Counted from the stretch's first letter, positions 1 through 8,908 are shown. The stretch: 64,000 nucleotides of DNA from Marinobacter orientalis (GCF_004792665.1 NZ_SRZX01000003.1:248001-312000), one strand, 5' to 3'. The notes: generated from the letters alone by a model not told the origin. Program-made: numbers and translations.

Positions 1-489
1 ACTGCTCCAGTAGGCTCCGGGGCTCACCTCCAGTTGCTGCCTGAACACGGGATACCACGCTCTTGTCTGCCTCCCGACCGAGCGGACAAAATGTGCTTCA
101 TCCACGGCCGGCGCACCTGGCGTCTGGAACCATCGTGAGGTGGTCGTCTCTCCATCCTCCGCAGGAGCGAGAAAAATGCGCTCGGGATCGGGCAGGGCAG
201 CCTGGCCGTACCGGAACAGGGATATGGTGAGTGGGGCAATCACATTCAACGCCAGATCCTGTTGAAGTACGGAAACCCGGGCCCGGACTGCGCGAGTATC
301 GGAGGCCTGCGGGCAGTCAGCTTTGACCTGATCAACCAGCAGCGCCGGCTGCTCCAGGCACTGCGCAAGAGAAAAAAGACCACGACGTTCAATGGGAGAA
401 GGTTGAAGAGCCTGGGCGAAGATGGATTCCCGGTTCAGCCTGGCTGACACCAGCAGCCGGGCGTAACGCTCGACCCATGTGGCCGTCAT
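1..489 (-). CDS. FhuF-like siderophore-iron reductase, partial (3' end outside window)
   Basis: An open frame of 163 codons begins with ATG at 489 and runs off the left edge without a stop. The start overlaps the FhuB stop as ATGA, so it is probably translationally coupled to fhuB. The N-terminal part (starting MTATWVERYARLL, later APLTISLFRYG) resembles FhuF-type ferric reductases, which release iron from imported ferri-siderophores in the cytoplasm. The diagnostic C-terminal cysteine cluster (CC-x10-C-x2-C in the family) would lie outside the window, so the assignment rests on context after fhuCDB and weak N-terminal similarity. It could be another small accessory protein of the same operon. 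Confidence 0.55.
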   Translation of the reverse strand, partial: MTATWVERYARLLVSARLNRESIFAQALQPSPIERRGLFSLAQCLEQPALLVDQVKADCPQASDTRAVRARVSVLQQDLALNVIAPLTISLFRYGQAALPDPERIFLAPAEDGETTTSRWFQTPGAPAVDEAHFVRSVGRQTRAWYPVFRQQLEVSPGAYWSS

Positions 490-2531
490 TCTGGCGTTGT
501 CAGGTGCGGCCCATGGCGGCTTAATCCCCACAGGAAATAGACACCGCCTACCAGCGCAGCCAGCAAGCCGGCCGGCAACTGGTTGGGAAAGACCACGATC
601 CGTGACAGGTAATCCGCCACGGCAAGCAGGAGGCCGCCCACCAAAGCTGCCACGATTAACTGCCTGCCAACCGTCTGTTGGCCCAGCACCCTTGCCAGGT
701 GCGGTGCGATCAGCCCCACAAAACTCAGTGGGCCGATAACGACCGTCGCCGAGGCCGTCAACACCGCCGCCAGTAACAGCAGCAGCAGCCGTGCACGCGC
801 CACCGAAAGTCCGAGGGAGGATGCCGCCGTATCGCCGAGGGGCAGAATCGTCAGTGGGCGCACAATCAACAGCAGTAAACCGCTGACCAGCACCATAAAG
901 CCCAGTAGTCCCAAAGCCTCGCTCTCAGAAATCAGCCAGGTGGAACCGTACATCCAGTTCAGCAGTTGCGAGGCAACAGTCCCCCCAGAAGCCATAACCA
1001 GCCGCAGGCCGGCGTCCATGAACACATACAGGGCCAGCCCGCCAAGCAGCAACTGATTACCTGCAAACCGGTGTCTGCGGGCGAGCAGAATCAACAGGCC
1101 AAGGGCGCCAGCGGCACCCAGTGTGGCCGCGCCAAGCTGGCCAGGCCGGCTGACTTCCGCGCCCGAGAGTACAATCAATACCATGACCAGTGCGGCGCCA
1201 CCGCTGATGCCCAGCATTTCCGGGCTGCCCATGGGATTGCCCGTCATCCTCTGGATCAGCGTGCCGGCCAGTCCCAGCGCCACGCCGGCAAGCATGGCTG
1301 CCAGCAGCCTCGGGCCGCGCCATACCCAGGCCTGGTCCCATTGCGGGATCGCCGTCCAGTTCCAGCCGTCCAGGCCCGGAGCCCAGCCCATGGACACAAT
1401 CACGGTGATGAAAAGCAGTGCGGTAATAATGCCGGTAACCAGAACGGGTGAACGGCGTCTGGGCAGGAAACCCGCCGGACCGGATTCCTGTCCCGGCATG
1501 TGATGGGTGTTCCGAAAACTCTGCAGGGCCAGCAGAATGACAGGGCCGCCAATCAGGGCGGTGGTAGTGCCCGTGGGGACGAGAGAACCGTCACCCCAGG
1601 TGGAAGCCCAGTGTGCGAGGGTGTCTGCCAGAAGCAGCAGGCCTCCCCCCATGAGAGTACCCCAAAGCAGCCTGTTGCCCAGTGTACGGGCACCCAGCAA
1701 ACGGGCCAGCACCGGTGCGGCCAGTCCCACAAAGGCCACTACGCCAACCCGGCTGACAATCGTGGCTGTCATCAATACCACCAGCAATAATGCCAGAGCA
1801 CGAATCAGCCCGACCCTGGCACCCAGGGCACTGGCGGAAGTCTGCCCCAGTTGCAGCAATTGCAGAGGGCGCATCAGGAGCAACATCAGAATGGCAAGGA
1901 GGGTCACTCGAGGCCAGAGCTCCATGAACGGGCCCCAGTTATTCTGTACCAGGGACCCGGCTCCCCAGATAAACAGGTTACCCAGCCATTCACCCTTGAG
2001 CAGCAGGAACGCCATATTCATGGCGCCGAGGAAGAAGGTGATCACCAGCCCCGCCAGGATAACGGTAACGGGTGAGAATCCGAGCCGCCAGGTAAGCGCA
2101 ATGACCATGCCTATGGCCAGCAAACCTCCGGCAATGGCTGCCAGGTCGGGGCTGAAGGCCAGTAAGCCCGGCGCGAACAGTGTTGCGACGGTAATGCCAA
2201 ACTGGCCACCGGCCTCCACGCCAAGGGTGGTGGGAGAGGCCAGGGGGTTGCCCAGTATCTGTTGGGTAACGGCTCCGGCCAGACCCAGCCCGCAGCCGAT
2301 CAGGATGGCGATGGACACCCGGGGAGCCCAACTGTAGTGCGCCAGTACCGACGAATAATTATTGGGATCAAAGGTCCAGAAGGCAGACAGCAGCGCCCCG
2401 ATGTCCAGTTCGTTAAACCAGGGCGCAGAGCTGGCAATCAGGGCGCCGAACCACAGTACAACCGCCGCCACTGGCAGCTTTGCGGGGATGGCAGGGCGCG
2501 ACGCGGGCAGCCCGGAAGCTTCAGCGTACAT
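486..2531 (-). CDS. fhuB: Fe(3+)-hydroxamate ABC transporter permease FhuB
   Basis: A 681-aa inner-membrane permease of the BtuC/FhuB superfamily. It is the double-length form: two homologous halves of about 330 residues, each with the GNPLASP or GNPMGSP motif after an early membrane segment and a GLAAPVLARLLG or GLIAPHLARVLG coupling motif for the ATPase. It moves ferric hydroxamate from FhuD across the membrane. I chose ATG at 2531 (MYAEASGLP), which overlaps the fhuD stop by 11 bp, rather than an in-frame start 66 bp upstream inside fhuD. E. coli FhuB is 660 aa, so the length fits. Third gene of the fhuC-D-B operon. Confidence 0.93.
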   Translation of the reverse strand: MYAEASGLPASRPAIPAKLPVAAVVLWFGALIASSAPWFNELDIGALLSAFWTFDPNNYSSVLAHYSWAPRVSIAILIGCGLGLAGAVTQQILGNPLASPTTLGVEAGGQFGITVATLFAPGLLAFSPDLAAIAGGLLAIGMVIALTWRLGFSPVTVILAGLVITFFLGAMNMAFLLLKGEWLGNLFIWGAGSLVQNNWGPFMELWPRVTLLAILMLLLMRPLQLLQLGQTSASALGARVGLIRALALLLVVLMTATIVSRVGVVAFVGLAAPVLARLLGARTLGNRLLWGTLMGGGLLLLADTLAHWASTWGDGSLVPTGTTTALIGGPVILLALQSFRNTHHMPGQESGPAGFLPRRRSPVLVTGIITALLFITVIVSMGWAPGLDGWNWTAIPQWDQAWVWRGPRLLAAMLAGVALGLAGTLIQRMTGNPMGSPEMLGISGGAALVMVLIVLSGAEVSRPGQLGAATLGAAGALGLLILLARRHRFAGNQLLLGGLALYVFMDAGLRLVMASGGTVASQLLNWMYGSTWLISESEALGLLGFMVLVSGLLLLIVRPLTILPLGDTAASSLGLSVARARLLLLLLAAVLTASATVVIGPLSFVGLIAPHLARVLGQQTVGRQLIVAALVGGLLLAVADYLSRIVVFPNQLPAGLLAALVGGVYFLWGLSRHGPHLTTPE

Positions 2532-3453
2532 TGTCCGAGCCTCCTTCCAGCAGGGCATCCGTGAGCATGATTGCCAGCCGCTTGACCGGGAAAACACCGC
2601 CGAATGGCCACACGGCGTCTACCTGGTACACCTCGTTGCGTGCGATCGGGGGCAGGTAGGTCCAGAATGGGCTGTTGGCCAGGGTGCCGGCGAGCCCGGG
2701 CAAAACCGGGGAAATCACCACAATGCGGCTGTTCCGGTAGGGAGCGATGGCTTCCAGCCCGACAACGGAAAAACCCCAGAAATTGCCTTGCCGGGGCCAG
2801 GCATTTTCAAGCCCGAGGGCGCTCAGCGTGCTCTGATACAGGCCGTTGGGTGCGTATATGCGCACGTGGCGGTCATCCAGGAAGTTGACCAGGGCAACCG
2901 GCCTGTCTGTCATCCCGGACTCTTCGAGCCGTCGGCGCTGGGCTTCCAGGGTCTGCTCGATGTCCGCCAGAATGGCGTTGGCGCGGTCTTCACGGCCAAG
3001 CATTTCGGCGAGTGTTATCAGCATCTCGGTAGCTTTTTCGAACGGTCTGTTGTCTTCACTGTACACACTGATTGCGTAAGTCGGTGCGATGCTTGCCAGC
3101 AGACCGGAGGCGGGCGCCATTTCCGAACTGGTAACGATCAGGTCCGGGTTGAGTTCCGCGATGGCCTCCAGGCTCGGCGCCACGCGGGTTCCGATATTGG
3201 GAACTCCGGCTGGAAGCGCCGGCTGATTCACCCATACGTCATAGCCATCACGGTCTGCCACGCCCACGGGCGTTACGCCCAGCAACAGGAGGGCTTCCGT
3301 CGCTGCCCAGTTCAGGGCAACGATCCGTTCCGGTGCTTTGTCCAGGGTGATGGTACCGTGCTCGTGTTGCCAGGTTCCGGCGCTGGCCGGTAACGACAAC
3401 AGGCCGGTGAGCAGCAGAGCCATAAAGGCTCTGACAGACGACTCAGTGAACAT
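2521..3453 (-). CDS. fhuD: Ferric-hydroxamate periplasmic binding protein FhuD
   Basis: A 310-aa solute-binding protein of the helical-backbone (FecB/FhuD, TroA-like) type. A signal peptide is visible (FMALLLTGLLSLPASA, then GTWQHEHG). The mature part has the typical PERIVALNWAATEALLLLG opening and a later motif EAIAELNPDLIVTS. It collects ferric siderophore in the periplasm and docks on FhuB. The chosen ATG at 3453 overlaps the fhuC stop by 11 bp; an in-frame ATG 24 bp upstream (MRRASGSP) is possible. Ligand specificity cannot be read from the sequence; hydroxamate is inferred from the double-length FhuB partner. Confidence 0.88.
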   Translation of the reverse strand: MFTESSVRAFMALLLTGLLSLPASAGTWQHEHGTITLDKAPERIVALNWAATEALLLLGVTPVGVADRDGYDVWVNQPALPAGVPNIGTRVAPSLEAIAELNPDLIVTSSEMAPASGLLASIAPTYAISVYSEDNRPFEKATEMLITLAEMLGREDRANAILADIEQTLEAQRRRLEESGMTDRPVALVNFLDDRHVRIYAPNGLYQSTLSALGLENAWPRQGNFWGFSVVGLEAIAPYRNSRIVVISPVLPGLAGTLANSPFWTYLPPIARNEVYQVDAVWPFGGVFPVKRLAIMLTDALLEGGSDNVR

Positions 3454-4216
3454 AGGAGACCCACTGGCCCGGCGCACGCTCCATCACGCCCATGGGTACA
3501 CCGTAGATGGTTTCCAGCACCCTCGGGTCCATAATGTCCCGGGGGTTGCCGTCAGCGATCAACTGCCCGGTTTCAAGGGCCACCAGCCGGTCACAGAAAC
3601 GGGCGGCCAGGTCCACGTCGTGCAGCACCACAATCACTGTAAGTTCCCGTTCTTCCGCCAGTCGGTGCACCAGGCGCAGGGTTTCCACCTGATGTTTTAC
3701 ATCCAGAGCAGAGATGGGTTCATCCAGCAGCAGACAACGGGTTTGCTGGGCCAGCAGCATGGCTATCCATGCCCGTTGGCGCTCGCCCCCGGACAGGGTA
3801 TCAACAGAACGGTGCTGAAAGTGGTCAAGCCCAGTGTCGGCTATGGCCTGGTCGATCAGCCCGTGGTCCTCATCGTTGTATCGGCCCAGAGGCCCGCGCC
3901 ACGGATAGCGGCCCAGGGCGACGAGCTCCCGCACTGTCAGGCCATCAGTGCCCGGCGGATGCTGGGGCAGGTAACCAACCATGCGGGCAAATGCCCGTGC
4001 GCCGGTGGTGCGCACAGACGTGCCAAGCAGGCTGACCTGGCCCGCAGTGGGTGACATCTGCCGGGCCAGGACTTTCAGCAGTGTGGACTTGCCTGAGCCA
4101 TTGTGCCCGAGCAGCGCGGTAACCTCACTTTCCCGGAACTCAATACTGATGTTCCGAAGGATGGAGGTATCGCCGATGTTCACATCCAGGCTGGATACTT
4201 CGAAGAACGCAGACAT
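3443..4216 (-). CDS. fhuC: Ferric-siderophore ABC transporter ATPase FhuC
   Basis: A 257-aa ABC ATPase, first gene of the uptake operon. Walker A GHNGSGKST is at residues 37-45. The Q-loop region YLPQHPPG, signature LSGGERQR, Walker B CLLLDEP and an H-loop in VLHDVDL follow in order. It drives FhuB. The start at 4216 lies 28 bp downstream of the -10 element of a promoter that contains a Fur box, so the operon should be repressed by iron-loaded Fur. The next gene upstream on the same strand (ABC exporter) ends at 4311 and has its own Fur box. Confidence 0.93.
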   Translation of the reverse strand: MSAFFEVSSLDVNIGDTSILRNISIEFRESEVTALLGHNGSGKSTLLKVLARQMSPTAGQVSLLGTSVRTTGARAFARMVGYLPQHPPGTDGLTVRELVALGRYPWRGPLGRYNDEDHGLIDQAIADTGLDHFQHRSVDTLSGGERQRAWIAMLLAQQTRCLLLDEPISALDVKHQVETLRLVHRLAEERELTVIVVLHDVDLAARFCDRLVALETGQLIADGNPRDIMDPRVLETIYGVPMGVMERAPGQWVSYVH

Positions 4217-4243
4217 GCAGGCTCCCGTGTTTCTGAGGCCTGC

Positions 4244-4273
4244 AGAATAATCTAAATGCGAATCACTATCAAT
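4244..4273 (-). promoter_or_regulatory. fhuC promoter with overlapping Fur box
   Basis: On the minus strand a -35 TTGATA (4267-4272) and a -10 TATTCT (4244-4249) are separated by exactly 17 bp, 28 bp upstream of the fhuC start. A Fur-like site, minus strand ATTGATAGTGATTCGCATTT (4254-4273), covers the -35 and most of the spacer. It matches the GATAATGATAATCATTATC consensus well in its left half. This fits classical iron repression. The site is seen in the sequence; Fur binding is inferred. Confidence 0.75.
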
Positions 4274-4310
4274 CTAGTATTATGTATTCAGTGGCACCAC
4301 TGGCCTGGAT

Positions 4311-6101
4311 TCATGCCTGGCCAGTCTGCACCCGCCATTGGGCAGCGTAGGGGCCATCAGTGTTCAGTAGCTCCTCATGGCGGCCTGACTCCACAATCTG
4401 CCCCCCATCCACGACAGCGATGGTGTCAGCCTCCACAATGGTGGAGAGCCGGTGGGCGATCATGATCACCGTGCGGTTGTGGCCGATGCGCTTGAGAGAT
4501 CGCTGGATGGCAGCTTCGGTTTCGTTGTCGACGGCGCTGGTAGCTTCGTCCAGTACCAGGACAGGCGGGTCTTTCAGCAGCGCCCGGGCCAGGGAAAGTC
4601 GCTGGCGCTGACCGCCTGAAAGGCGCACTCCGCGTTCGCCCACAGCCGTGGACAACCCTTCTGGCAGTGTTTCGATGAAAGACCAGGCTTCAGCGGTTTT
4701 TGCCGCTTCAATGATCTGTTCATCACTGGCGTCGGGGAACCCATAGGCAAGATTGTCACGGATACTGCCCTCGAACAGGTAAACATCCTGGCTGACCAAT
4801 CCGATGGCCTGGCGCAGAGATTTGAGGCTGACGGACTGAATGGGTTGCCCGTCGATGCGAATCTGCCCTGCGGCGGGGTCGTAGAAGCGCAACAGCAGTT
4901 TGATCAGGGTCGACTTGCCGGAACCGGTAGCACCAACCAGTGCCAGAGTGTTCCCGGCGGGAACCTGAACCGATACGTTGTTGATGCCAGCACCGCTGGA
5001 CGGGTAGTGAAAGCTGACGTTCTCGAAGGTGACTTCGCCCTTTACCGGCTGCAGAAGAGCTTTGTCAGCATCGTCCCGGACATGCACCGGCTCAGCCAGC
5101 AGGTCGAGGATGCGGCGGGTACTGGCCATGGCCCGTTCAAACAGGTCAATCACTTCGGCAAGACCGGTGAGGGGCCACAGCAGGCGCTGGGTCAGGAACA
5201 CCAGTACCCCGTAGGCGCCAACATTCAGGGTACCTTCCAGCGCCATCATGCCACCCACGGTAAAGGTGGCAAGGAAGCCCGCCAGGATGGCCATGCGGAT
5301 CACCGGGATAAACGCTGAACTGATACGAATGGCCCTGCGATTGGCCTCCACGTAGGCCTCGCTGCTGGCCTTCAGGCGTTCCGCTTCACGCTGTTCCGCG
5401 GTAAAGCTCTTGATGGTGGCAATGCCACCCAGATTGTTGGCGAGGCGGCTGGACAGGTCGCCCACCTTTTCCCGCACATCCGCGTACAGCGGGCCGGCCT
5501 TGCGCTGGAAGTAGAAAGCGCCCCAGACGATTAGCGGAATGGGTGTGAAGGCCAGCAGGGCAATCAGTGGTGACAGCACAAAGAACACCGCTCCCACCGC
5601 AACAACAGTTACCACTACCTGAATCATGGCGTTGGCGCCACCGTCCAGGAACCGCTCCAGCTGGTTGACGTCATCGTTCATGGTGGCAACCAGCTGGCCG
5701 GAGCTGCGGGCCTCGAAGAAGCTCATGTCCAGTTTCTGGGCGTGTTCGTAGGCATCCTGTCGCAGGTCCGACTGCAGGCGCTGGGCCAGATTGCGCCACA
5801 GAATCTGGAACAGGTACTCGAATATGGATTCCCCGGCCCAGATAAAAAAGGTGAGCACGGCAAGGATGGTGATCTGTTCCTGTGCGGTGTCGAAACCGAG
5901 GCCGGCGACAAAACTCTCTTCCTTGTTCACCACCACATCGATGGCAATACCGATCAGAATCTCGGGGGCAATATCGAACAGCTTGTTGATGATGGAGCAG
6001 GTGGTCGCAGCGATAATCTGCCTGCGGTAACCCCGGGCGTACTTCAGCAGGCGGCCGAGGGCGGCAAAGCTGCTGGTGGCGTGATGACTGTGTGCGGACA
6101 T
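4311..6101 (-). CDS. ABC half-exporter (ATPase fused to membrane domain), Fur-linked
   Basis: A 596-aa type IV (MsbA-like) half-transporter. The six-helix membrane domain covers about residues 1-330, followed by an ATPase with Walker A GATGSGKST, signature LSGGQRQR, Walker B VLVLDEATS and H-loop AHR. Half-transporters work as dimers and export lipids, peptides or siderophores. I chose ATG at 6101 (MSAHSHHA); a longer in-frame reading enters the yaiI gene and is unlikely. A good Fur box lies 70-90 bp upstream and the ferric-siderophore uptake operon follows directly, so siderophore or precursor export is a reasonable inference. No siderophore biosynthesis gene is in the window. Confidence 0.85.
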   Translation of the reverse strand: MSAHSHHATSSFAALGRLLKYARGYRRQIIAATTCSIINKLFDIAPEILIGIAIDVVVNKEESFVAGLGFDTAQEQITILAVLTFFIWAGESIFEYLFQILWRNLAQRLQSDLRQDAYEHAQKLDMSFFEARSSGQLVATMNDDVNQLERFLDGGANAMIQVVVTVVAVGAVFFVLSPLIALLAFTPIPLIVWGAFYFQRKAGPLYADVREKVGDLSSRLANNLGGIATIKSFTAEQREAERLKASSEAYVEANRRAIRISSAFIPVIRMAILAGFLATFTVGGMMALEGTLNVGAYGVLVFLTQRLLWPLTGLAEVIDLFERAMASTRRILDLLAEPVHVRDDADKALLQPVKGEVTFENVSFHYPSSGAGINNVSVQVPAGNTLALVGATGSGKSTLIKLLLRFYDPAAGQIRIDGQPIQSVSLKSLRQAIGLVSQDVYLFEGSIRDNLAYGFPDASDEQIIEAAKTAEAWSFIETLPEGLSTAVGERGVRLSGGQRQRLSLARALLKDPPVLVLDEATSAVDNETEAAIQRSLKRIGHNRTVIMIAHRLSTIVEADTIAVVDGGQIVESGRHEELLNTDGPYAAQWRVQTGQA

Positions 6102-6170
6102 ACTACGCTCGTCTCCCGTGAATCTGCAGACAAAAGGGCGGCAAGGGTAGCGGATTTTCCGGGATTTTAA

Positions 6171-6190
6171 AACAGAATCATTATCACTTG
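6171..6190 (-). promoter_or_regulatory. Fur box upstream of the ABC exporter
   Basis: Read on the minus strand the site is CAAGTGATAATGATTCTGTT, with the GATAATGATT core of Fur boxes. It is followed by an A/T-rich TAAAAT that could be the -10. It overlaps the last codons and stop of yaiI and lies 70-90 bp before the exporter start. The match is stronger than the one at fhuC. Confidence 0.72.
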
Positions 6191-6636
6191 CGGGTGTTGC
6201 GTTGCAGCCAGCGGTCCAGCTTGTCAGCAAATTCCTTGCGGTCAGTCTGGGCGAGTGGCGGCGGGCCGCCGGTGACCTGGCCGGCGTTTCGCATTTCTTC
6301 CATGAAGTTGCGCATGGCCAGGCGCTGGCGGATATTCTCCCTGGTGAATGCCTGTCCGCGGGGATTGAAGACGTCCGCACCCTTTTCGATGGCTTCGGCG
6401 GCCAGGGGTATGTCCTGAGTAATAACAAGGTCGCCCTGGTGCATCTGGTCCATGATTTCGTTGTCGGCGACATCAAACCCCTGGGGGACCTGCCGGCGTT
6501 TGATGTAGGGGCTCGGCGGCAGGTTGATGGCGTGGTTGGCGATGAAGGTCGTCTCAACCTGCCAGCGGGTGGCGGCGCGGCAGAGAATTTCCCTGATGGG
6601 GACGGGGCAGGCGTCGGCATCGACCCAGATTGGCAT
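6184..6636 (-). CDS. yaiI: UPF0178 (YaiI/YqxD) family protein
   Basis: A 150-aa cytoplasmic protein of the YaiI/YqxD/UPF0178 family, which has a PIN-like nuclease fold of unverified function. The family pattern is clear: [15 protein letters not shown] at the N-terminus, then [33 protein letters not shown] with conserved acidic residues, and a GGPPPL motif near the C-terminus. Length is typical. It is transcribed away from the phosphatase gene to the right. Its terminal codons overlap the Fur box of the next gene downstream. Confidence 0.9.
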   Translation of the reverse strand: MPIWVDADACPVPIREILCRAATRWQVETTFIANHAINLPPSPYIKRRQVPQGFDVADNEIMDQMHQGDLVITQDIPLAAEAIEKGADVFNPRGQAFTRENIRQRLAMRNFMEEMRNAGQVTGGPPPLAQTDRKEFADKLDRWLQRNTRK

Positions 6637-6743
6637 GGCTGGTTCCTTCTTGGTTCAGTTCTGGGTGGAGTTTACCTTTTGTTGTTGTGAGCCTGGTAGT
6701 TGTGTTCCGCGTATTATTTGCCAGGTCTGCAGGTTTGGCGGGC

Positions 6744-6853
6744 TGCACTATTGAGAGGGGCTGTCCAAAAAACGCTACAAGCACTTCCCTGTGCGCTTGA
6801 TTCCGGCCATCCATGGCCTCCAACATTTTTGGACAGCCCCTCTCAATTGTGCT
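6744..6853. repeat. 110-bp inverted-repeat element (MITE-like)
   Basis: Perfect 22-bp arms, 6750-6771 (ATTGAGAGGGGCTGTCCAAA and two more A) and 6826-6847, face each other. The match extends outward to about 28 bp with one mismatch (gcactattgag / ctcaattgtgc). The 54-bp centre holds smaller palindromes such as GCCATCCATGGC and a GCAC..GTGCGC block. There is no coding capacity and no clear target duplication. It lies between two divergent genes, so it is not needed as a terminator. A non-autonomous mobile element or a palindromic intergenic repeat are the two main readings. Confidence 0.6.
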
Positions 6854-6917
6854 TATAAACTTCAGAGGTATATCCGCGATAGCCGGGATAATGCCACGCT
6901 AAAGGACTGGGATCCCG

Positions 6918-7502
6918 ATGAAAACGCATAGTATTTTTACTTTGTATCTTGCTGTAGTGCTTGGTCTTATTCTCATACCGGCGGGTACTGCACAGGCTGA
7001 CGAATCAGAAGCCTGGGAAGCCCTCCGAGAGGGCCGGGCTGTTTTGATGTTGAGGCATGCACTGGCGCCGGGTACCGGGGATCCGGGTAACTTTGAGGTT
7101 GATGACTGCAGTACCCAGCGCAATCTGAACGACAGGGGCCGGGAGCAGGCAAGGGCCTGGAAGCCTTTGTTGGCAGAGCATGGCATCACCGAAGCGCGGG
7201 TGTTCAGCAGCCAGTGGTGCCGTTGTCTTGAAACGGCCCGGGAAATGGATGTGGGGCCGGTGGAGGAGATGACATCGCTGAATTCTTTTTTCCGCAACCG
7301 CGGAAATGGGCCGATGCAGACTGAGCAGACGATTGCGATTGTGAACGAGCTGGAACCCGGGTTGCCGGTGGTACTGGTTTCGCACCAGGTGAACGTGACG
7401 GCGTTGACGGATGTGTTTCCCTCATCCAATGAGGGAGTGATTATTGCCTTACCACTGTCCGGGAATCCGACGGTGCTGGCGAAGGTTTCGCCGGGAAGGT
7501 AG
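6918..7502 (+). CDS. Periplasmic histidine phosphatase family protein (SixA/PhoE-like)
   Basis: A 194-aa protein of the histidine phosphatase (phosphoglycerate mutase-like) superfamily. A signal peptide (about residues 1-27, ending GTAQA) predicts export. The catalytic RHG-type motif is LMLRHALAPG, with the usual Gly replaced by Ala. An arginine at SQWCRCLETA and the second histidine in VLVSHQVNVTALT complete the active site. Related proteins annotated as histidine phosphatases have unknown substrates. It is the first of a run of small forward genes and overlaps the start region of the PsiE-like gene. Confidence 0.8.
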   Translation: MKTHSIFTLYLAVVLGLILIPAGTAQADESEAWEALREGRAVLMLRHALAPGTGDPGNFEVDDCSTQRNLNDRGREQARAWKPLLAEHGITEARVFSSQWCRCLETAREMDVGPVEEMTSLNSFFRNRGNGPMQTEQTIAIVNELEPGLPVVLVSHQVNVTALTDVFPSSNEGVIIALPLSGNPTVLAKVSPGR

Positions 7503-7911
7503 TCTGCACCGGATCATTGGCTTTGCGAGTCGGGTGCTTGCGGTACTGATGGTTGCTGTAATTCTCTGGGGCGTTGGCGATGTTATCTACATCATCTATG
7601 ACAGGCTGATCACACCACCTTTCCTGCTGTTGAACATTAACGATATTTTCTACACCTTCGGCGCCTTCATGGCAGTGCTGATTGCCGTGGAAATCTTCAT
7701 TAATATCCGGCTCTACCTTGGCACCAATGTCTTCCCGGTTCAGCTGGTTGTTGCTACCGCCCTCATGGCCATCGCCCGGAAAGTCATCGTGCTGGATTTC
7801 GATACCCTGACACCTATGTACCTGATTGGTATTGCCGCAACCACGCTGGCGCTTGGCATTACCTACTGGCTGTTGAGGCAGGGCAATCAGTATCACGATT
7901 GGGATGACTGA
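7444..7911 (+). CDS. PsiE-family membrane protein (start uncertain)
   Basis: An inner-membrane protein of the phosphate-starvation-inducible PsiE family (PF06146), function unknown. Four hydrophobic segments are visible (VLAVLMVAVILWGVG; FYTFGAFMAVLIAV; FPVQLVVATALMAIA; YLIGIAATTLALG), with the conserved ARKVIVLD motif between the last two. The first ATG (7444) overlaps the phosphatase gene by 59 bp and gives an Arg/Cys-rich leader unlike the family. The true start is probably near 7500, after the GGAAGG at 7495, at a non-ATG codon. The stop overlaps nothing functional; the copper chaperone starts about 150 bp on. Confidence 0.75.
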   Translation: MPYHCPGIRRCWRRFRREGSLHRIIGFASRVLAVLMVAVILWGVGDVIYIIYDRLITPPFLLLNINDIFYTFGAFMAVLIAVEIFINIRLYLGTNVFPVQLVVATALMAIARKVIVLDFDTLTPMYLIGIAATTLALGITYWLLRQGNQYHDWDD

Positions 7912-8062
7912 TTGCCCTCCTGCGTCGGTATCGGCCTGGTTGCCGGAATACGGCACCGGACTGAATACGAGATTACGGGAAACACTTGTCATCAGGGACG
8001 ACGAAAGTGAAACTGGTGACTTGCTGCTAACCTGCTCATACAAACTCCTAAAGCGAGGCTCC

Positions 8063-8575
8063 ATGAAAACACTCACTGCGCTGGTCGCCAATGTGCTGTT
8101 AGGCTTCAGCATCCTTGCTGGCATGCTTTCCACCACTGCATTAGCCGATGAATACACCACAGGCACGGTCACCATCAATAATCCCTGGAGCCGCCCGACA
8201 CCGCCGGGTGTTCCCATGGGTGTCGGCTATATGGCTATTACCAACCACGGTGACAGTGACGTGACCCTCACCGGTGCGGCCACTCCCAGAGCAAAAGATG
8301 TTTCCATCCACGAAAGCACCATGAAAGACGGCACCATGAGCATGCGCCCGTTAAAAGACGGCCTGAACATCCCTGCCGGCGAAACCGTGAAACTCAAACC
8401 CCACGGTTATCACCTTATGCTGGAAAAACTGGATGCGCCGTTGCAAGAAGGGCAGAGCATACCGATGACGGTGAACTTCTCCGGTGCCGAAACCATGGCG
8501 ATTGAGCTTGACGTGGCGCCTCTGGATGGTGACATGCAGAGGAAAGAGCAGGAAATGGATCATTCAGGGCATTGA
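8063..8575 (+). CDS. PCu(A)C-family periplasmic copper chaperone
   Basis: A 170-aa exported protein with a signal peptide (MKTLTALVANVLLGFSILAG, cleaved near ALA-DEYTT) and a PCuAC/DUF461 domain. The copper-site pattern is present: histidine in ISIHE-like VSIHES, then methionines in MSMRPL, and H-x-M in GYHLMLE. The C-terminus adds a Met/His tail (MQRKEQEMDHSGH) that may also bind metal. Family members deliver Cu(I) to cytochrome oxidase Cu(A) centres. I chose ATG 8063, with GAGG upstream; a longer in-frame reading starts inside the preceding gene. No SCO or cytochrome oxidase gene is adjacent. Confidence 0.88.
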   Translation: MKTLTALVANVLLGFSILAGMLSTTALADEYTTGTVTINNPWSRPTPPGVPMGVGYMAITNHGDSDVTLTGAATPRAKDVSIHESTMKDGTMSMRPLKDGLNIPAGETVKLKPHGYHLMLEKLDAPLQEGQSIPMTVNFSGAETMAIELDVAPLDGDMQRKEQEMDHSGH

Positions 8576-8581
8576 CGGACC

Positions 8582-8908
8582 ATGAGCGGAAATATAATAC
8601 CAACGCGTTCGTATGATAGCGGTTTAATCGACCCCGGGATTTCCTGCTCCAATTGTCAGGCCTGTTGCTGCCGGCTGGAAGTTATGATTATCAGTGACAC
8701 CGGTGTGCCTGACCGCCATATTGCGTTTGATGAATGGGGCGGTGAAACCATGCTGCGGCTGGCGGATGGCTGGTGCTCTGCGTTAGACCGGGAAACGTTC
8801 ATGTGTACCATTTATGAAAATCGCCCCTGGATCTGTCGTGAGTTTGAAATGGGTTCCTATGAATGCCGTGAAGAGAGAACAGCAGTGATGGGAGTCCAGA
8901 TTTCATGA
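8582..8908 (+). CDS. YkgJ-family cysteine cluster protein
   Basis: A 108-aa protein of the YkgJ / CxxCxxCC zinc-iron-chelating family (PF03692). The cluster is CSNCQACCC near residue 21, followed by conserved WCSALDRETFMCTIYENRPWICREFE, in which two more cysteines complete the metal site. The family has no proven biochemical role. It starts 7 bp after the copper chaperone, so the two may be co-transcribed. That gives a metal-handling context but not a function. Confidence 0.85.
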   Translation: MSGNIIPTRSYDSGLIDPGISCSNCQACCCRLEVMIISDTGVPDRHIAFDEWGGETMLRLADGWCSALDRETFMCTIYENRPWICREFEMGSYECREERTAVMGVQIS

